Origin: Pseudoalteromonas amylolytica
GTDB lineage: Bacteria > Pseudomonadota > Gammaproteobacteria > Enterobacterales > Alteromonadaceae
Reading direction: 5' to 3'
DNA: 64,000 nt
NCBI RefSeq assembly: GCF_001854605.1
Contig: NZ_MKJU01000025.1
Location: 248,378 to 312,377 of the forward strand
Position 1 is the stretch's first letter. Each line of letters starts with the position of its first letter. The notes under the pieces are model-generated. The model saw nothing but the letters and a program-made list of their open reading frames with translations. It was not told the origin of the DNA and made no database searches. A program made the position numbers and the translations under genes. Below are positions 27,875 to 36,972 of the stretch, piece by piece.

Positions 27875-27954
27875 CATGAATTTTGCGTTCTGTATTTAGC
27901 AAAGCGCGACCCAGTGTTCTCGTACCTGTAGCAGTGTTACAACTGCTTTGTGCT

Positions 27955-28000
27955 GGTGAAATAAACGTTACTGTTAGTTGGCTGTTTATTTCACCTTTTT
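27955..28000 (+). terminator. Terminator of the small XRE gene
   Basis: GGTGAAATAAAC pairs perfectly with GTTTATTTCACC over a 17-nt loop and is followed by T5. It marks the right end of the accessory island. The rest of the 295-bp gap to the halogenase-like gene is AT-rich and shows nothing else I can support. Confidence 0.7.
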
Positions 28001-28169
28001 ATGGATTGATCCCACCGCATTTTTCTCACACGTTATCGACTTAACATAAAGTTTTTATTTTCAATTTGATACGCATAAAAAATAGTATGTTTTTTGTGCT
28101 CAATGGCTTAGAACGCAACGGATTTTAGTTTATATTAGGGTAACTAAAAATAATAAAAAAAGGTGTTCT

Positions 28170-29681
28170 GTGGCTGATGAAATAAAGAAAATTGTCATTG
28201 TTGGTGGTGGCACAACAGGTTGGATGGCAGCGGCAAGCTTGTCTAGGTTTGCAAAGGGAAAGGATTTGAGTGTTACCCTCATAGAGTCTCCTGATATCAA
28301 CACTGTTGGGGTGGGAGAGGCGACTATTCCAAACTTCGTAGACTTCAACCGCAATTTAGGGATTGCGGATGCCGATTTAATAAAGGCCACACAGGCCACC
28401 TTTAAACTGGGGATTGAATTCGAAGATTGGTATAAAAAAGGATCACGGTTTTTTCACCCGTTTGCGGCTTATGGCGCGCCCTTAGAAAATATTGAATTCC
28501 ATCAATACATTAATAAACTCAAGGCACAGGGCGTCGCACCAGAGATAGAAGATTATTGTTTTGCCTGTTTACTGGCCAAAAAGGGGGCTTTTGCTCAGCC
28601 CAATGGACAAAGTAACAATTCAGCCACTCATTACTCTTACGCCTATCACATGGATGCAGTGTTGTATGCGCAGTTTTTAACTCAGTTCTGCAAAGAAAAG
28701 GGAGTTAAGCATATTCTGGCAACGGTATCTAAGGTAACGCTAAATGTAGAGTCGGGGATGATTGAATCGCTGAAACTCAGTGATGGACAGACCATCAATG
28801 GTGACTTATTCATAGATTGCTCGGGTTTTAAAGGGATATTGATTGAAGGAGCCATGGGGATTGGCCTTGAAGCAGATGATCATTGGCTTCCTTGTGACAG
28901 CGCTGTCGCAGTGCAAACTGAATTACAGGGTCAACCCACACCGTATACACGAGCCATAGCCAAAGAGGCAGGGTGGCAATGGTGTATTCCCCTGCAACAT
29001 CGTATGGGGAATGGTTATATCTACTCCAGTAAATTTATGAGTGATGCACAAGCCGAGGAGAGTCTGCTAAACAGCGTAAAAGGGCGTACCATAACCCAGG
29101 TAAAGCACTTTAAGTTTCCAAAAGGACGTAGGAAAGTCATTTGGCATAAAAACTGTTTTGCGCTGGGCTTGGCCGCGGGCTTTTTGGAGCCACTGGAATC
29201 TTTGGGGATTTCTCTCATTCAAACTGCATTGGCCAAGTTGCTGACCTTTTTTCCTGACAAATCATTTAATCAGGCTGATATTGATGAAGTAAATCGTCTT
29301 CATAATAGTGAGCTTGACCGCATCATTGATTTTTTACTGGTACATTACAAGCTGACGCAGCGTGATGACACGGCATTTTGGCGTTACTGCCAGCAAATGC
29401 CAATCCCTGAGAGTCTTGCTCATAAGTTGGCAGTGTATAAAAGCCAAGGGCATGTGGTGCAATATGCTGATGAGTCTTTTCAACAGGCAAGTTGGCTTGC
29501 AATGTTTTTCGGTTTTAATTTACAGCCAGAACGTTTTGATGCGCGGATTAAAAGCTTAGACAATCGCCTAATTGAGAAAAACCTAGCGCAGTTAAACGAC
29601 CAATTACAAAGTGCTGTGTCACAATGTTTGTCGCATCAAGCGTTTATTGATAAGCACTGCAAAGCGGTAAGCGATGTCTAG
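28170..29681 (+). CDS. Tryptophan-halogenase-like flavoprotein (first copy)
   Basis: A 503-residue protein of the flavin-dependent tryptophan halogenase family. It shows the FAD-binding GGGTTGWMAAA (about 12-22), GVGEATIP (about 47-54), the lysine in ATFKLGIEF corresponding to the catalytic lysine, and the halogenase signature WQWCIP (about 271-276). The start is GTG behind AAAGGT. In Alteromonadales and Xanthomonadales many such genes sit beside TonB-dependent receptors of sugar-uptake loci and have no shown halogenating role. The gene is convergent with a second copy that adjoins a receptor. Its own substrate is unknown. Confidence 0.88.
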   Translation: MADEIKKIVIVGGGTTGWMAAASLSRFAKGKDLSVTLIESPDINTVGVGEATIPNFVDFNRNLGIADADLIKATQATFKLGIEFEDWYKKGSRFFHPFAAYGAPLENIEFHQYINKLKAQGVAPEIEDYCFACLLAKKGAFAQPNGQSNNSATHYSYAYHMDAVLYAQFLTQFCKEKGVKHILATVSKVTLNVESGMIESLKLSDGQTINGDLFIDCSGFKGILIEGAMGIGLEADDHWLPCDSAVAVQTELQGQPTPYTRAIAKEAGWQWCIPLQHRMGNGYIYSSKFMSDAQAEESLLNSVKGRTITQVKHFKFPKGRRKVIWHKNCFALGLAAGFLEPLESLGISLIQTALAKLLTFFPDKSFNQADIDEVNRLHNSELDRIIDFLLVHYKLTQRDDTAFWRYCQQMPIPESLAHKLAVYKSQGHVVQYADESFQQASWLAMFFGFNLQPERFDARIKSLDNRLIEKNLAQLNDQLQSAVSQCLSHQAFIDKHCKAVSDV

Positions 29682-29737
29682 CGAGGCGGATCAGAATCGA
29701 GCAGTGCTTTGTTCTGAGCTCTTACATTTAAGCTGAC

Positions 29738-31252
29738 TTAGAGATTTTTGGCAGGGCAGTACTTGTGCAAAAACTGTGCGTGTGACGGTTGCTTGAGCAC
29801 ACATTGCTCAAGTGCCGTGCGACCCATCATCAGGCTTTTTCTTAGCGCGTCAATATCGAGTGCATCTAATGTTGGGTTGTAACCTTTTGGCCTGACACCC
29901 ATGCCATCCAGTACAGCATACCAACTCGTGGCTTGAAACAGTGCCTCAACTTCTTGAAGCAGTCCGCCTTGTTGAGCAAAAAAGGTCAAGCGTTGCTCTA
30001 AAGTTTGCGGAATGGCACGATGTTGCCAGTCTCGCCAAAACGGGCTGTCTGAGCGCTGGCTGGTGCAGTAGTGTAGTACTAAAAAGTCACGAATTTCGGC
30101 GTAGTCTTGATGTATTTGACGGTTAAACTCGGCTTGTAAAACGGCGTTATGCTGCTTGGTTGGAAACATACGGACAAATAAAGCCAATGATTTTGATACC
30201 AAGTGAATTGCAGTTGACTCCAGTGGTTCTAAAAAACCTTGCGCCAGTCCGAGTGCAAGGCAGTTTTTGTTCCAAACTTGTTCTCTTAGGCCAGTTTTAA
30301 AAGGGATAATGCGAGGAGGCGTGAGTACTTTACCTGAAACGTTGTTCATCAATGTGGCGGTTGCTTGCTCGTCACTGATGTATTTATCGCTGTAAACATA
30401 GCCATGACCCATGCGGTGCTGCAATGGAATGTGCCAGCTCCAACCCGCCCCTTGTGCTTTGGACACGGTATATGGGGCAATGTCTTCAGTCAAAGTGGTT
30501 TGTACGGCTACGGCACGATTGCAGGGCAGATACTCAGACCAATCCAGATAGTTAGTGTTTAATGCTTTACCAATCAATAAACTATTAAAGCCGCTACAAT
30601 CAATAAAAAAGTCACCAGCGATGGTTTGGCCGGATGTTAAGGTAACAGATGAGATACACCCGTCCACTGTTTTGTCTACTAATTCAATATGGCCAACCGT
30701 ACGTTTGACACCAATCTTTTGCGCAAAGTTACGGAGATATCTTCCAGCTAGCACCGCATCAAGGTGTAGCGCAAAGCGTGCGCCCGCAAGGGGGGTATTC
30801 ATCGCCTGATGTGGAACAAAAAACCGATTATGCTGCGAGAGTACTGCTTCGGGTGAGTAAGCCATCAGAGGCGTATTATCACCGTTGGCTTTGAGTGTTA
30901 GCCAGCACTGGTAAAACTCATGGCCATCAATGCGTTGACCAAGCTCCCCAAAGGGGTGAAAGTAGCTGTGGCCCTTTTTATACCAGTCTTCAAATTTAAT
31001 GCCCCACTTAAAACTCGCTTGCGTTTCACTTATAAAGTCCTTTAAATCAATACCTAAGCTTTCTAGCGTGTCTATAAGTGGTGGAATAGTAGCTTCACCA
31101 ACGCCGATGATGTTGACGTCTTCAGACTCAATGAGCTCAACTTCTACATCGCAGTGTTTGAAAATATTGCCCAAGGTTGCACCAGCCAACCAACCGGCGG
31201 TTCCGCCCCCAACAATGACAAACTTTTTAATTGGAGTTTGGGTCTTTTGCAT
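29738..31252 (-). CDS. Tryptophan-halogenase-like flavoprotein (second copy)
   Basis: This 504-residue paralogue of the neighbouring gene has GGGTAGWLAGA (about 14-24), GVGEATIPPL, ASFKWGIKFEDW with the presumed catalytic lysine, and the signature WSWHIP followed by LQHRMGHGYVY. It lies 138 bp downstream of the TonB-dependent receptor on the same strand, separated by a hairpin, so it may be read through at reduced level. The two copies have diverged widely outside the motifs, so this is not a recent duplication. A role in modifying something imported by the receptor is possible but unproven. Confidence 0.88.
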   Translation of the reverse strand: MQKTQTPIKKFVIVGGGTAGWLAGATLGNIFKHCDVEVELIESEDVNIIGVGEATIPPLIDTLESLGIDLKDFISETQASFKWGIKFEDWYKKGHSYFHPFGELGQRIDGHEFYQCWLTLKANGDNTPLMAYSPEAVLSQHNRFFVPHQAMNTPLAGARFALHLDAVLAGRYLRNFAQKIGVKRTVGHIELVDKTVDGCISSVTLTSGQTIAGDFFIDCSGFNSLLIGKALNTNYLDWSEYLPCNRAVAVQTTLTEDIAPYTVSKAQGAGWSWHIPLQHRMGHGYVYSDKYISDEQATATLMNNVSGKVLTPPRIIPFKTGLREQVWNKNCLALGLAQGFLEPLESTAIHLVSKSLALFVRMFPTKQHNAVLQAEFNRQIHQDYAEIRDFLVLHYCTSQRSDSPFWRDWQHRAIPQTLEQRLTFFAQQGGLLQEVEALFQATSWYAVLDGMGVRPKGYNPTLDALDIDALRKSLMMGRTALEQCVLKQPSHAQFLHKYCPAKNL

Positions 31253-31343
31253 AGTACCTCCTCAAGGCTTGCTGGCGGCAACGCAAGGCGCGGTGCTCAC
31301 TCAACTTGTTAACTTATCTATCTTGATTGGTTGTTTAGTAAAT

Positions 31344-31370
31344 AAGACTACCGCTCAAAGCGGTAGTCTT
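31344..31370 (-). terminator. Hairpin after the TonB-dependent receptor gene
   Basis: A 12-bp perfect stem (AAGACTACCGCT / AGCGGTAGTCTT) with a 3-nt loop lies 21 bp after the receptor stop, followed in the minus direction by TATTTACT. It probably terminates or attenuates transcription into the halogenase-like gene. Confidence 0.65.
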
Positions 31371-31390
31371 GGGCAGAAGTGTTATTTCAA

Positions 31391-34300
31391 CTAAAATGTT
31401 GCCCTAACACCAAGGGTCCAGCGAGACTCGTACTCATTACGGAACGCTTTTTGGGCGGCAAACTGTAAATACGTTTGCTGAACTTCTTCGGTAATGTTTG
31501 AGCCATGTAAGAAGATATCTAAGTACTCGGTGGCATGGTAGGTGGCACTAAAATCAAGTTGTGAATAATCATCTTGGTAAAGTGATTGCCCACCGACTGC
31601 ACTTGAGCCTGTCGTGACTAAGCGCGGGCTGCGAGAGTTCCATGCTAGACGTGTTGAGAACTCATCCTGTTCATACCACAGTACAAAGTTATAAGTGTCC
31701 TCTGAGTTACCTGGAAATGGCAGCTCGCCAAACACGCTTTCATTGGTATCATAACCACTATCACTGAAGGTATAGTTCACATCAACACCGAAGTTTTGCA
31801 AGATGCTGATATCAGTATAATCACCAAATGCGGCCTTCATACCGATTTCTACCCCTTTGACGTAACCACCTTCACCCTGTACTTGGGTGGTAAACGGCCA
31901 TGGGCCACGACGTATACCATCATCATCCGGCTCATCAATCATGACCGTACCATCAGTTGTGAAGCTTTCAATATCAATTTTGTAAAGCGCTAAGAATGCC
32001 ATGGACGCTTGACCAGAATACCTCTCTGCAGAAAGTGAGAAATTCTTGGAGCGCCACGGATTCAGCTCAGGGTTACCCGATAAGGTGCCGTTTACTACAC
32101 GCAAGCAGTCACAATCACCATTGATGGCTTTACCTACGGTTTTACCTCCACCCCAGTTACTTAGCGTGAGTGCTTGCATATTTTTTGAATAAGCGGCGCG
32201 TACAATCACATCCTCTGTTACGTCAGCGGTAATATTAATAGACGGTAAGTAATCGGTATAATTGCGCTCGGTAACCACATCACCCACGTCGGGCCCTAGG
32301 CCACTGTGAGGTAGGTTTGCTCCTGCTAAGTTTTGTTTAACATACAAGTCGGTTTCAACAACTTTCATACCAAAGTTACCCTTGAACATGTTGTATTCGA
32401 AGTTGGCTTGTAGGAAATAGCTAAACTCATTTAGCTCTACGTCGTAAGACGCACCGGCGTTTTCGATACGTTGAACATTGCCAAATGTATCTAAATGGAA
32501 TTGGTACGGGTCGCGGAAGTTATTCGGGTCAATTGACCACATTGCTGGAATACCCTGCACACTGCCATAACTCGAGATTTGACTCACAGTGGTGTAGGTA
32601 TCAAGTCGGGCAGGGTTTAGCAAGGTGTAGGGCACCCATGTACCCGCTGGGATATCACCGACATCTTGTGTTAGGTATTCACCTGCCGCAGGGTTACCCT
32701 CACAGGTTGCGGGGGTGTGATATTGGTCAACCGCTTTCCACTGTGCAACATCACAGCCATTACCAAACTCGGAGGTATACGTAAACTGGTCGTGATCGAC
32801 CTCGCGTTCCATCATGCGAATACCAAAGTCTACGCTGGTGATAAAGGTCACATCATCAAATTGGTAATTCCACTTTGTACTGAAGGTGTTGATTTCGCCT
32901 TCATCGTCGGTATTCCCTTCTGACGAAAATGCACCGATGTGGTATGAATCTATACTGCCCATATAGTCGGCGATACTCATGCTTCCTTGGCCACCATTGA
33001 CTATTTGTTCAAAGCCGCTAAATACCGGTGACTCACCGCTGGCATTGTAGCGCAGTAAAAAGCTGTCATCTTCAATACCGCCGGGTGAAAATGCGGCATA
33101 ACAACCGCCTTGATCGCCTACAATAGTGTCATCATCGCCACAAAACTCGGCAGGGGTTAATTGCCCAGGCCCAGTCACTAAAGTGCCTCTATCAATACTC
33201 AACATGTCGCCTTCACCGTAACCATGGCGCATTCTGGCCGATGCATGCGCACGCGTAGCGCGTACTTGACCGGTAAGTGCACCACCGTTATTGAAGTTAA
33301 GCTCTAAGTTCAGGTTGGTCGATTTTTCAAAGTTATTGTTCACCTGAGTGAAGGTTTGTAGACGCCACGGTTTTAAGTAAAAGTCATTGACCGCTCCCCA
33401 AGGGTTGCCATCAGCATCAGTAAATGTATCTCCTGTCCAGCCCGACTCAGTCGGGTAGGCATAGTCATTAAAAGTGTACCAGCGGTTGTTTTGCGATAGC
33501 CCTCGGCGGTCATTAAAGCGCGATTGGTCGGTGTAAAACGCTTCAAATACTAATTCAAATCCTTCACTTAAATCGGCTTGAAACGCGAACTGGTAGCCCT
33601 CACGTTCACGTTTTTCTTGTTTATTAAACGCCGCAAAGCCCTGTGGTACAACGTGGCGAACCTCTTCACCGCGTGGGTTTTGGCCCCATGTGAAGTTATT
33701 GTTGGCAGCGCCAATACCGCCGTTTTCAGAGGTGTCGAAATAGCCGTTGTAGTCGGTTGCTAGCGTCGCTTCCTGAGTAGCGGCTGAAAACAATACTCCC
33801 CATTTGGCGGTGTTGTAGCTGATCAATCCCGTTAATGTCGGGTCACTTTGTTCACTGATAGAGCCTTGTGTTACATCGGCTGACACGTTGTATACCCAGC
33901 CTTCATCCATATTGAATGGACGGCGAGTTTTTAAATCTACCGAGCCTGTAATGCCTGAAGCAGTGCGTTTTGTTTGACTGGTTTTGTACACGTCAACGCC
34001 CGAGAAAAGTTGTGCAGGTAGATCTCCGAAATTTGCGCCAGAGGAGTCTATGGTGGTGGCACTGAGAAATACTTCACCGTTGAGTGTCGTGTCAACTTGA
34101 CCCATGCCACGAATTTGTACAGGTCCACTTTCACCAGCCGTTCTTTCTACCTGAACACCAGTGATCCGTTGTAATGAGTCAGAGATGGTGACGTCAGGTA
34201 ATTTACCTATATCTTCTGAAGCAATACCATCAACCTGTGATGCTGCAAAGCGCTTGACGTTAATAGATTTTACTGTACTGGCACGGATCCCTTTGACTTG

Positions 34301-34426
34301 AATAATTTCAATGTCTTCTTGCACGGTTGCGCTATCTTGCGCGTTAGCATGATGGGCTATACCTGATGATAATGCGACCGCGATAGTGGACGCCAGTACG
34401 CTACGTTGAAATGTTTTGGTAGACAC
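31391..34426 (-). CDS. TonB-dependent receptor, probable amino-sugar/chitin-oligosaccharide uptake
   Basis: A 1011-residue outer-membrane receptor. It has a signal peptide (about 1-30, ending HHANA), a TonB-box-like segment near 40, a plug domain (about 60-170, with DVTISDSLQRITGVQVERTAGE split across 78-99) and a beta-barrel ending in aromatic ATF. The size and PVQIRGMGQVDTTLNG style are typical of carbohydrate receptors of Alteromonadales. The GTG start follows GGGGAAG. A NagR-like palindrome and a stem-loop lie in its upstream region. Together with the divergent amino-sugar catabolic operon this points to chitin-derived oligosaccharides as ligand, which is inference. Confidence 0.9.
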   Translation of the reverse strand: MSTKTFQRSVLASTIAVALSSGIAHHANAQDSATVQEDIEIIQVKGIRASTVKSINVKRFAASQVDGIASEDIGKLPDVTISDSLQRITGVQVERTAGESGPVQIRGMGQVDTTLNGEVFLSATTIDSSGANFGDLPAQLFSGVDVYKTSQTKRTASGITGSVDLKTRRPFNMDEGWVYNVSADVTQGSISEQSDPTLTGLISYNTAKWGVLFSAATQEATLATDYNGYFDTSENGGIGAANNNFTWGQNPRGEEVRHVVPQGFAAFNKQEKREREGYQFAFQADLSEGFELVFEAFYTDQSRFNDRRGLSQNNRWYTFNDYAYPTESGWTGDTFTDADGNPWGAVNDFYLKPWRLQTFTQVNNNFEKSTNLNLELNFNNGGALTGQVRATRAHASARMRHGYGEGDMLSIDRGTLVTGPGQLTPAEFCGDDDTIVGDQGGCYAAFSPGGIEDDSFLLRYNASGESPVFSGFEQIVNGGQGSMSIADYMGSIDSYHIGAFSSEGNTDDEGEINTFSTKWNYQFDDVTFITSVDFGIRMMEREVDHDQFTYTSEFGNGCDVAQWKAVDQYHTPATCEGNPAAGEYLTQDVGDIPAGTWVPYTLLNPARLDTYTTVSQISSYGSVQGIPAMWSIDPNNFRDPYQFHLDTFGNVQRIENAGASYDVELNEFSYFLQANFEYNMFKGNFGMKVVETDLYVKQNLAGANLPHSGLGPDVGDVVTERNYTDYLPSINITADVTEDVIVRAAYSKNMQALTLSNWGGGKTVGKAINGDCDCLRVVNGTLSGNPELNPWRSKNFSLSAERYSGQASMAFLALYKIDIESFTTDGTVMIDEPDDDGIRRGPWPFTTQVQGEGGYVKGVEIGMKAAFGDYTDISILQNFGVDVNYTFSDSGYDTNESVFGELPFPGNSEDTYNFVLWYEQDEFSTRLAWNSRSPRLVTTGSSAVGGQSLYQDDYSQLDFSATYHATEYLDIFLHGSNITEEVQQTYLQFAAQKAFRNEYESRWTLGVRATF

Positions 34427-34445
34427 GTTCTTCCCCTTGTATCGT

Positions 34446-34480
34446 TAAGCAAACCAAGTTGACTAGATTTGGTTTGCTTA
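34446..34480 (-). promoter_or_regulatory. Stem-loop in the receptor 5' leader
   Basis: A perfect 12-bp inverted repeat (TAAGCAAACCAA / TTGGTTTGCTTA) with an 11-nt loop ends 19 bp before the GTG start of the TonB-dependent receptor, just upstream of the GGGGAAG ribosome binding site. It could be an mRNA leader structure or a second operator. Confidence 0.55.
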
Positions 34481-34514
34481 TTGTTGTGATGACTCACTGC
34501 ATTTTTAAAACACC

Positions 34515-34528
34515 TGACAGCGCTGTCA
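34515..34528. promoter_or_regulatory. NagR-like (LacI-family) operator
   Basis: TGACAGCGCTGTCA is a perfect 14-bp palindrome with the CG centre typical of LacI-family sites. It matches the NagR-type consensus for N-acetylglucosamine genes as I recall it (AATGACAnCGnTGTCATT). It lies 88 bp upstream of the receptor start and 330 bp before the divergent operon. No LacI-family regulator is encoded in the window. Confidence 0.6.
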
Positions 34529-34858
34529 TTTTGTTTTAAAAAATATTGATGGTCTCATTTTTGAGTAACATGACGTTTAACTACCCATACAAACGTTGCG
34601 TCATCGAGACAAAGTAACGATGGCGCAAAACGTACTCATAATTAACCTGCTCAGTTCAAAATAAAATATATGTTGCCTATCAGTTTTGTTAAAAACTAAC
34701 AAAAAATATTGTTGAACTTGTTACTTTCTAACACTATCATGGTCTAAAAATCAAGCAAATTGATTGATACTTGTATTACTTTTGGTTGTAAATTGACCTT
34801 GCGTGCATGCCGTTACTGTAAGTTAATAATTAATTGTTAAGAATAGATAAAAGGTCTT

Positions 34859-36085
34859 ATGTCTGAATTTTTGAAAGGTACAGGTAAGTCAGAATCACTT
34901 GCAACGAGTGGTTGGAATATTTTGACTGAGGAAGTGAGCTTTCCTGTGGCGGTTGTTAAACAAAGTGCGATTACTAATAACGCACAGTGGATGGCGCAGT
35001 ACGCTAGGCAAGCAGGCGTTAGGCTTGCGCCCCATGGCAAAACCACCATGTTACCTGACGTGTTTAAGCAACAAATTGAGCAAGGGGCATGGGCTATTAG
35101 TTTGGCCACAGTGCCTCAGGTGTTAAATGCGGTTGAGCAAGGTATCGAACGGGTCATTTTAGCCAATCAATTGATTGGAAAGTTTCATTTTGAATTGATT
35201 GCACAGTTGCTGAGCCAAACCGATACAGAGTTTTATTGTTTTGTCGACTCACCTGACAATGCTCGCCAGTTGGGGGCATTTTTCCAGTCGAAAAATGTGA
35301 CATTGAATATTCTCTTGGAGGTCGGTGTTGAGCATGGTCGTTGTGGTGTGCGCTCAAGTGAACAGCTATTTGATTTGTTGGATGTGTGTCAGCAATTCAA
35401 GGCATTAAAGGTGTGTGGTTTGAGTTTTTACGAAGGGGTGATCACCCAAGAGCATGCTCAGCAGCGCATCCATTCATTTGTAACAGATGTGATTGCAATG
35501 GCGGTGCAAATTGAGCAGCGTCAGGGGTTTGCCATAGATAACCCCATCATTACGGGGGCGGGCTCAGCTTGGTACGATGTGGTTGCAAAGGCGATGAATG
35601 ACAGCGAAAGCCGTGAACTATTTACCTATGTGCTACGCCCTGGTTGTTATCTTATTCATGATACCGGCATTTATCAGTCGGCTCAGCAGCAAGTGCTACA
35701 ACGCAGTCAATTGGCATGTGATATCAAAGGCGGTTTAACTTCGGGTTTGTATCTTTGGGCCTATGTGGTGTCTCGTGCCGAGCCTAACCTTGCCATCATT
35801 GGGCTAGGCAAACGTGATGTTGCTTTTGATGCTGGGTTACCAACACCGCAATTAATATTTTCTCCTACTACTCAAAAGCTTGACAAGGCACCAACTGAAT
35901 TTCGAGTAACAGCCATTATGGACCAACACTGCATGATGAGCATAGCCTCAGACTCGGCACTTAAGGTGGGCGATTTGGTCTGTTTTTCAACGTCTCATCC
36001 ATGTTTAACGTTCGATAAGTGGCGACAAATTGGCGTAGTTGACGATGACTGGGTGATCAGCAAAACATTGGCTACATACTTTTGA
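34859..36085 (+). CDS. D-serine dehydratase / D-threonine aldolase family PLP enzyme, proposed 2-amino-2-deoxygluconate ammonia-lyase
   Basis: This 408-residue fold-type III PLP enzyme opens the catabolic operon. The cofactor lysine is Lys61 in RLAPHGKTTML. C-terminal His380-Pro-Cys382 matches the His-x-Cys zinc ligands of eukaryotic-type D-serine dehydratase, with another histidine at 357 (DQHC). Such enzymes eliminate ammonia from D-configured beta-hydroxy amino acids. 2-Amino-2-deoxygluconate has exactly that group, and elimination would give 2-keto-3-deoxygluconate, the substrate of the KdgK-like kinase encoded downstream. The substrate assignment is inference; D-serine or D-threonine remain alternatives. 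Confidence 0.85.
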   Translation: MSEFLKGTGKSESLATSGWNILTEEVSFPVAVVKQSAITNNAQWMAQYARQAGVRLAPHGKTTMLPDVFKQQIEQGAWAISLATVPQVLNAVEQGIERVILANQLIGKFHFELIAQLLSQTDTEFYCFVDSPDNARQLGAFFQSKNVTLNILLEVGVEHGRCGVRSSEQLFDLLDVCQQFKALKVCGLSFYEGVITQEHAQQRIHSFVTDVIAMAVQIEQRQGFAIDNPIITGAGSAWYDVVAKAMNDSESRELFTYVLRPGCYLIHDTGIYQSAQQQVLQRSQLACDIKGGLTSGLYLWAYVVSRAEPNLAIIGLGKRDVAFDAGLPTPQLIFSPTTQKLDKAPTEFRVTAIMDQHCMMSIASDSALKVGDLVCFSTSHPCLTFDKWRQIGVVDDDWVISKTLATYF

Positions 36086-36096
36086 AGGGCACGGCG

Positions 36097-36969
36097 ATGG
36101 ACATAATTGATAAAATATCACAAGGGATGGGGCATTTTAGCCCCGCGGAGCAAAAGGTCGCCAAACTTATTCTGTCTGATCTTCATTTTGCAGCCAGTGC
36201 TTCAATTGATGAATTGGCGCAAAGAGCGCAAGTAAGTAATGCCAGCATCACGCGTCTTGCAAAAAGTTTACAGTGTGACAATGTGCGCGACCTTAAACTG
36301 CAACTGGCAAAGTCCACTGCGGTTGGAGAGCGCTTCCTAGGTACTTCTTTGGTGGAGCGAGTAAACATTTCTCACGTCTATTCCTCCATAGAAGAAATTT
36401 TGCATCTCAATGCGCCCTTGATTGAAGAGCAGGTGGTGCAACAGGCCTGTGATGCAATTTGTAGTGCCCGTCATTGTTTGATTTATGGCGTGGGTGGGGG
36501 CAGCAGTATGCTAGCCACGGAGTGTCAAAATCGCTTATTCCGCTTGGATATATTAAGCAACGCTCATAGTGATCCGATGCTAATGCGCATGACGGCATCG
36601 ACCATCAATAAAAGCGATGTTGTTATTAGTTTGTCTATCAGCGGGGTAAGCCCTGATGTCATCGACGCAACTCGTATTGCAAAAGAGTATGGTGCAGTGG
36701 TGATTGCTATTTGCCCTGAAGGAGAGCTCTGCGCTTTGGCCGACTTTCACTTACCGATAAAAACGCAAGAGAGTGATTATATCTTCAAACCCAGTGCGGC
36801 GCGTTATGCCATGATGGCGGCGGTGGATATATTATCCAGTGAAGTGGCGATGAAAAACCAACGCCGTTCAAAAGAAAAACTGCGACGCTTGAAGATGCAG
36901 CTCGATAGGCATCGTAATGAAGCCTGTGGTGCGGACCCTGTCGATAAACGTTTTCCATTGGGAGACTGA
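36097..36969 (+). CDS. MurR/RpiR-family transcriptional regulator
   Basis: The 290-residue regulator has an RpiR-type helix-turn-helix (about 1-75: SIDELAQRAQVSNASITRLAKSL split near 32-54) and a SIS sugar-phosphate-binding domain (about 110-250, with YGVGGGSSMLA and SLSISGVSPDVID). I start it at the ATG at 36097 with GAAGGG upstream, since a TTG four bases before the end of the preceding gene is less convincing. It lies second in the operon and would sense a phosphorylated intermediate such as 2-keto-3-deoxy-6-phosphogluconate. Whether it represses or activates is unknown. Confidence 0.9.
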   Translation: MDIIDKISQGMGHFSPAEQKVAKLILSDLHFAASASIDELAQRAQVSNASITRLAKSLQCDNVRDLKLQLAKSTAVGERFLGTSLVERVNISHVYSSIEEILHLNAPLIEEQVVQQACDAICSARHCLIYGVGGGSSMLATECQNRLFRLDILSNAHSDPMLMRMTASTINKSDVVISLSISGVSPDVIDATRIAKEYGAVVIAICPEGELCALADFHLPIKTQESDYIFKPSAARYAMMAAVDILSSEVAMKNQRRSKEKLRRLKMQLDRHRNEACGADPVDKRFPLGD

Positions 36970-36972
36970 GCC

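Noticed and set aside
28896..28907. GACAGCGCTGTC palindrome like the NagR-type site
   Set aside because: It lies inside the first halogenase-like gene and encodes conserved-looking residues (DSAV). It is far from any promoter, so coincidence is more likely than an operator.
28170..31252. The two halogenase-like genes as a recent duplication or a halometabolite cluster
   Set aside because: They share motifs and length but differ strongly elsewhere and are convergent. There are no tailoring, synthetase or tryptophan-pathway genes around them.
34859..36085. Annotation as alanine racemase
   Set aside because: The N-terminal barrel is shared with alanine racemase, but the C-terminal His-x-Cys zinc site and operon context fit the D-serine dehydratase/D-threonine aldolase group.
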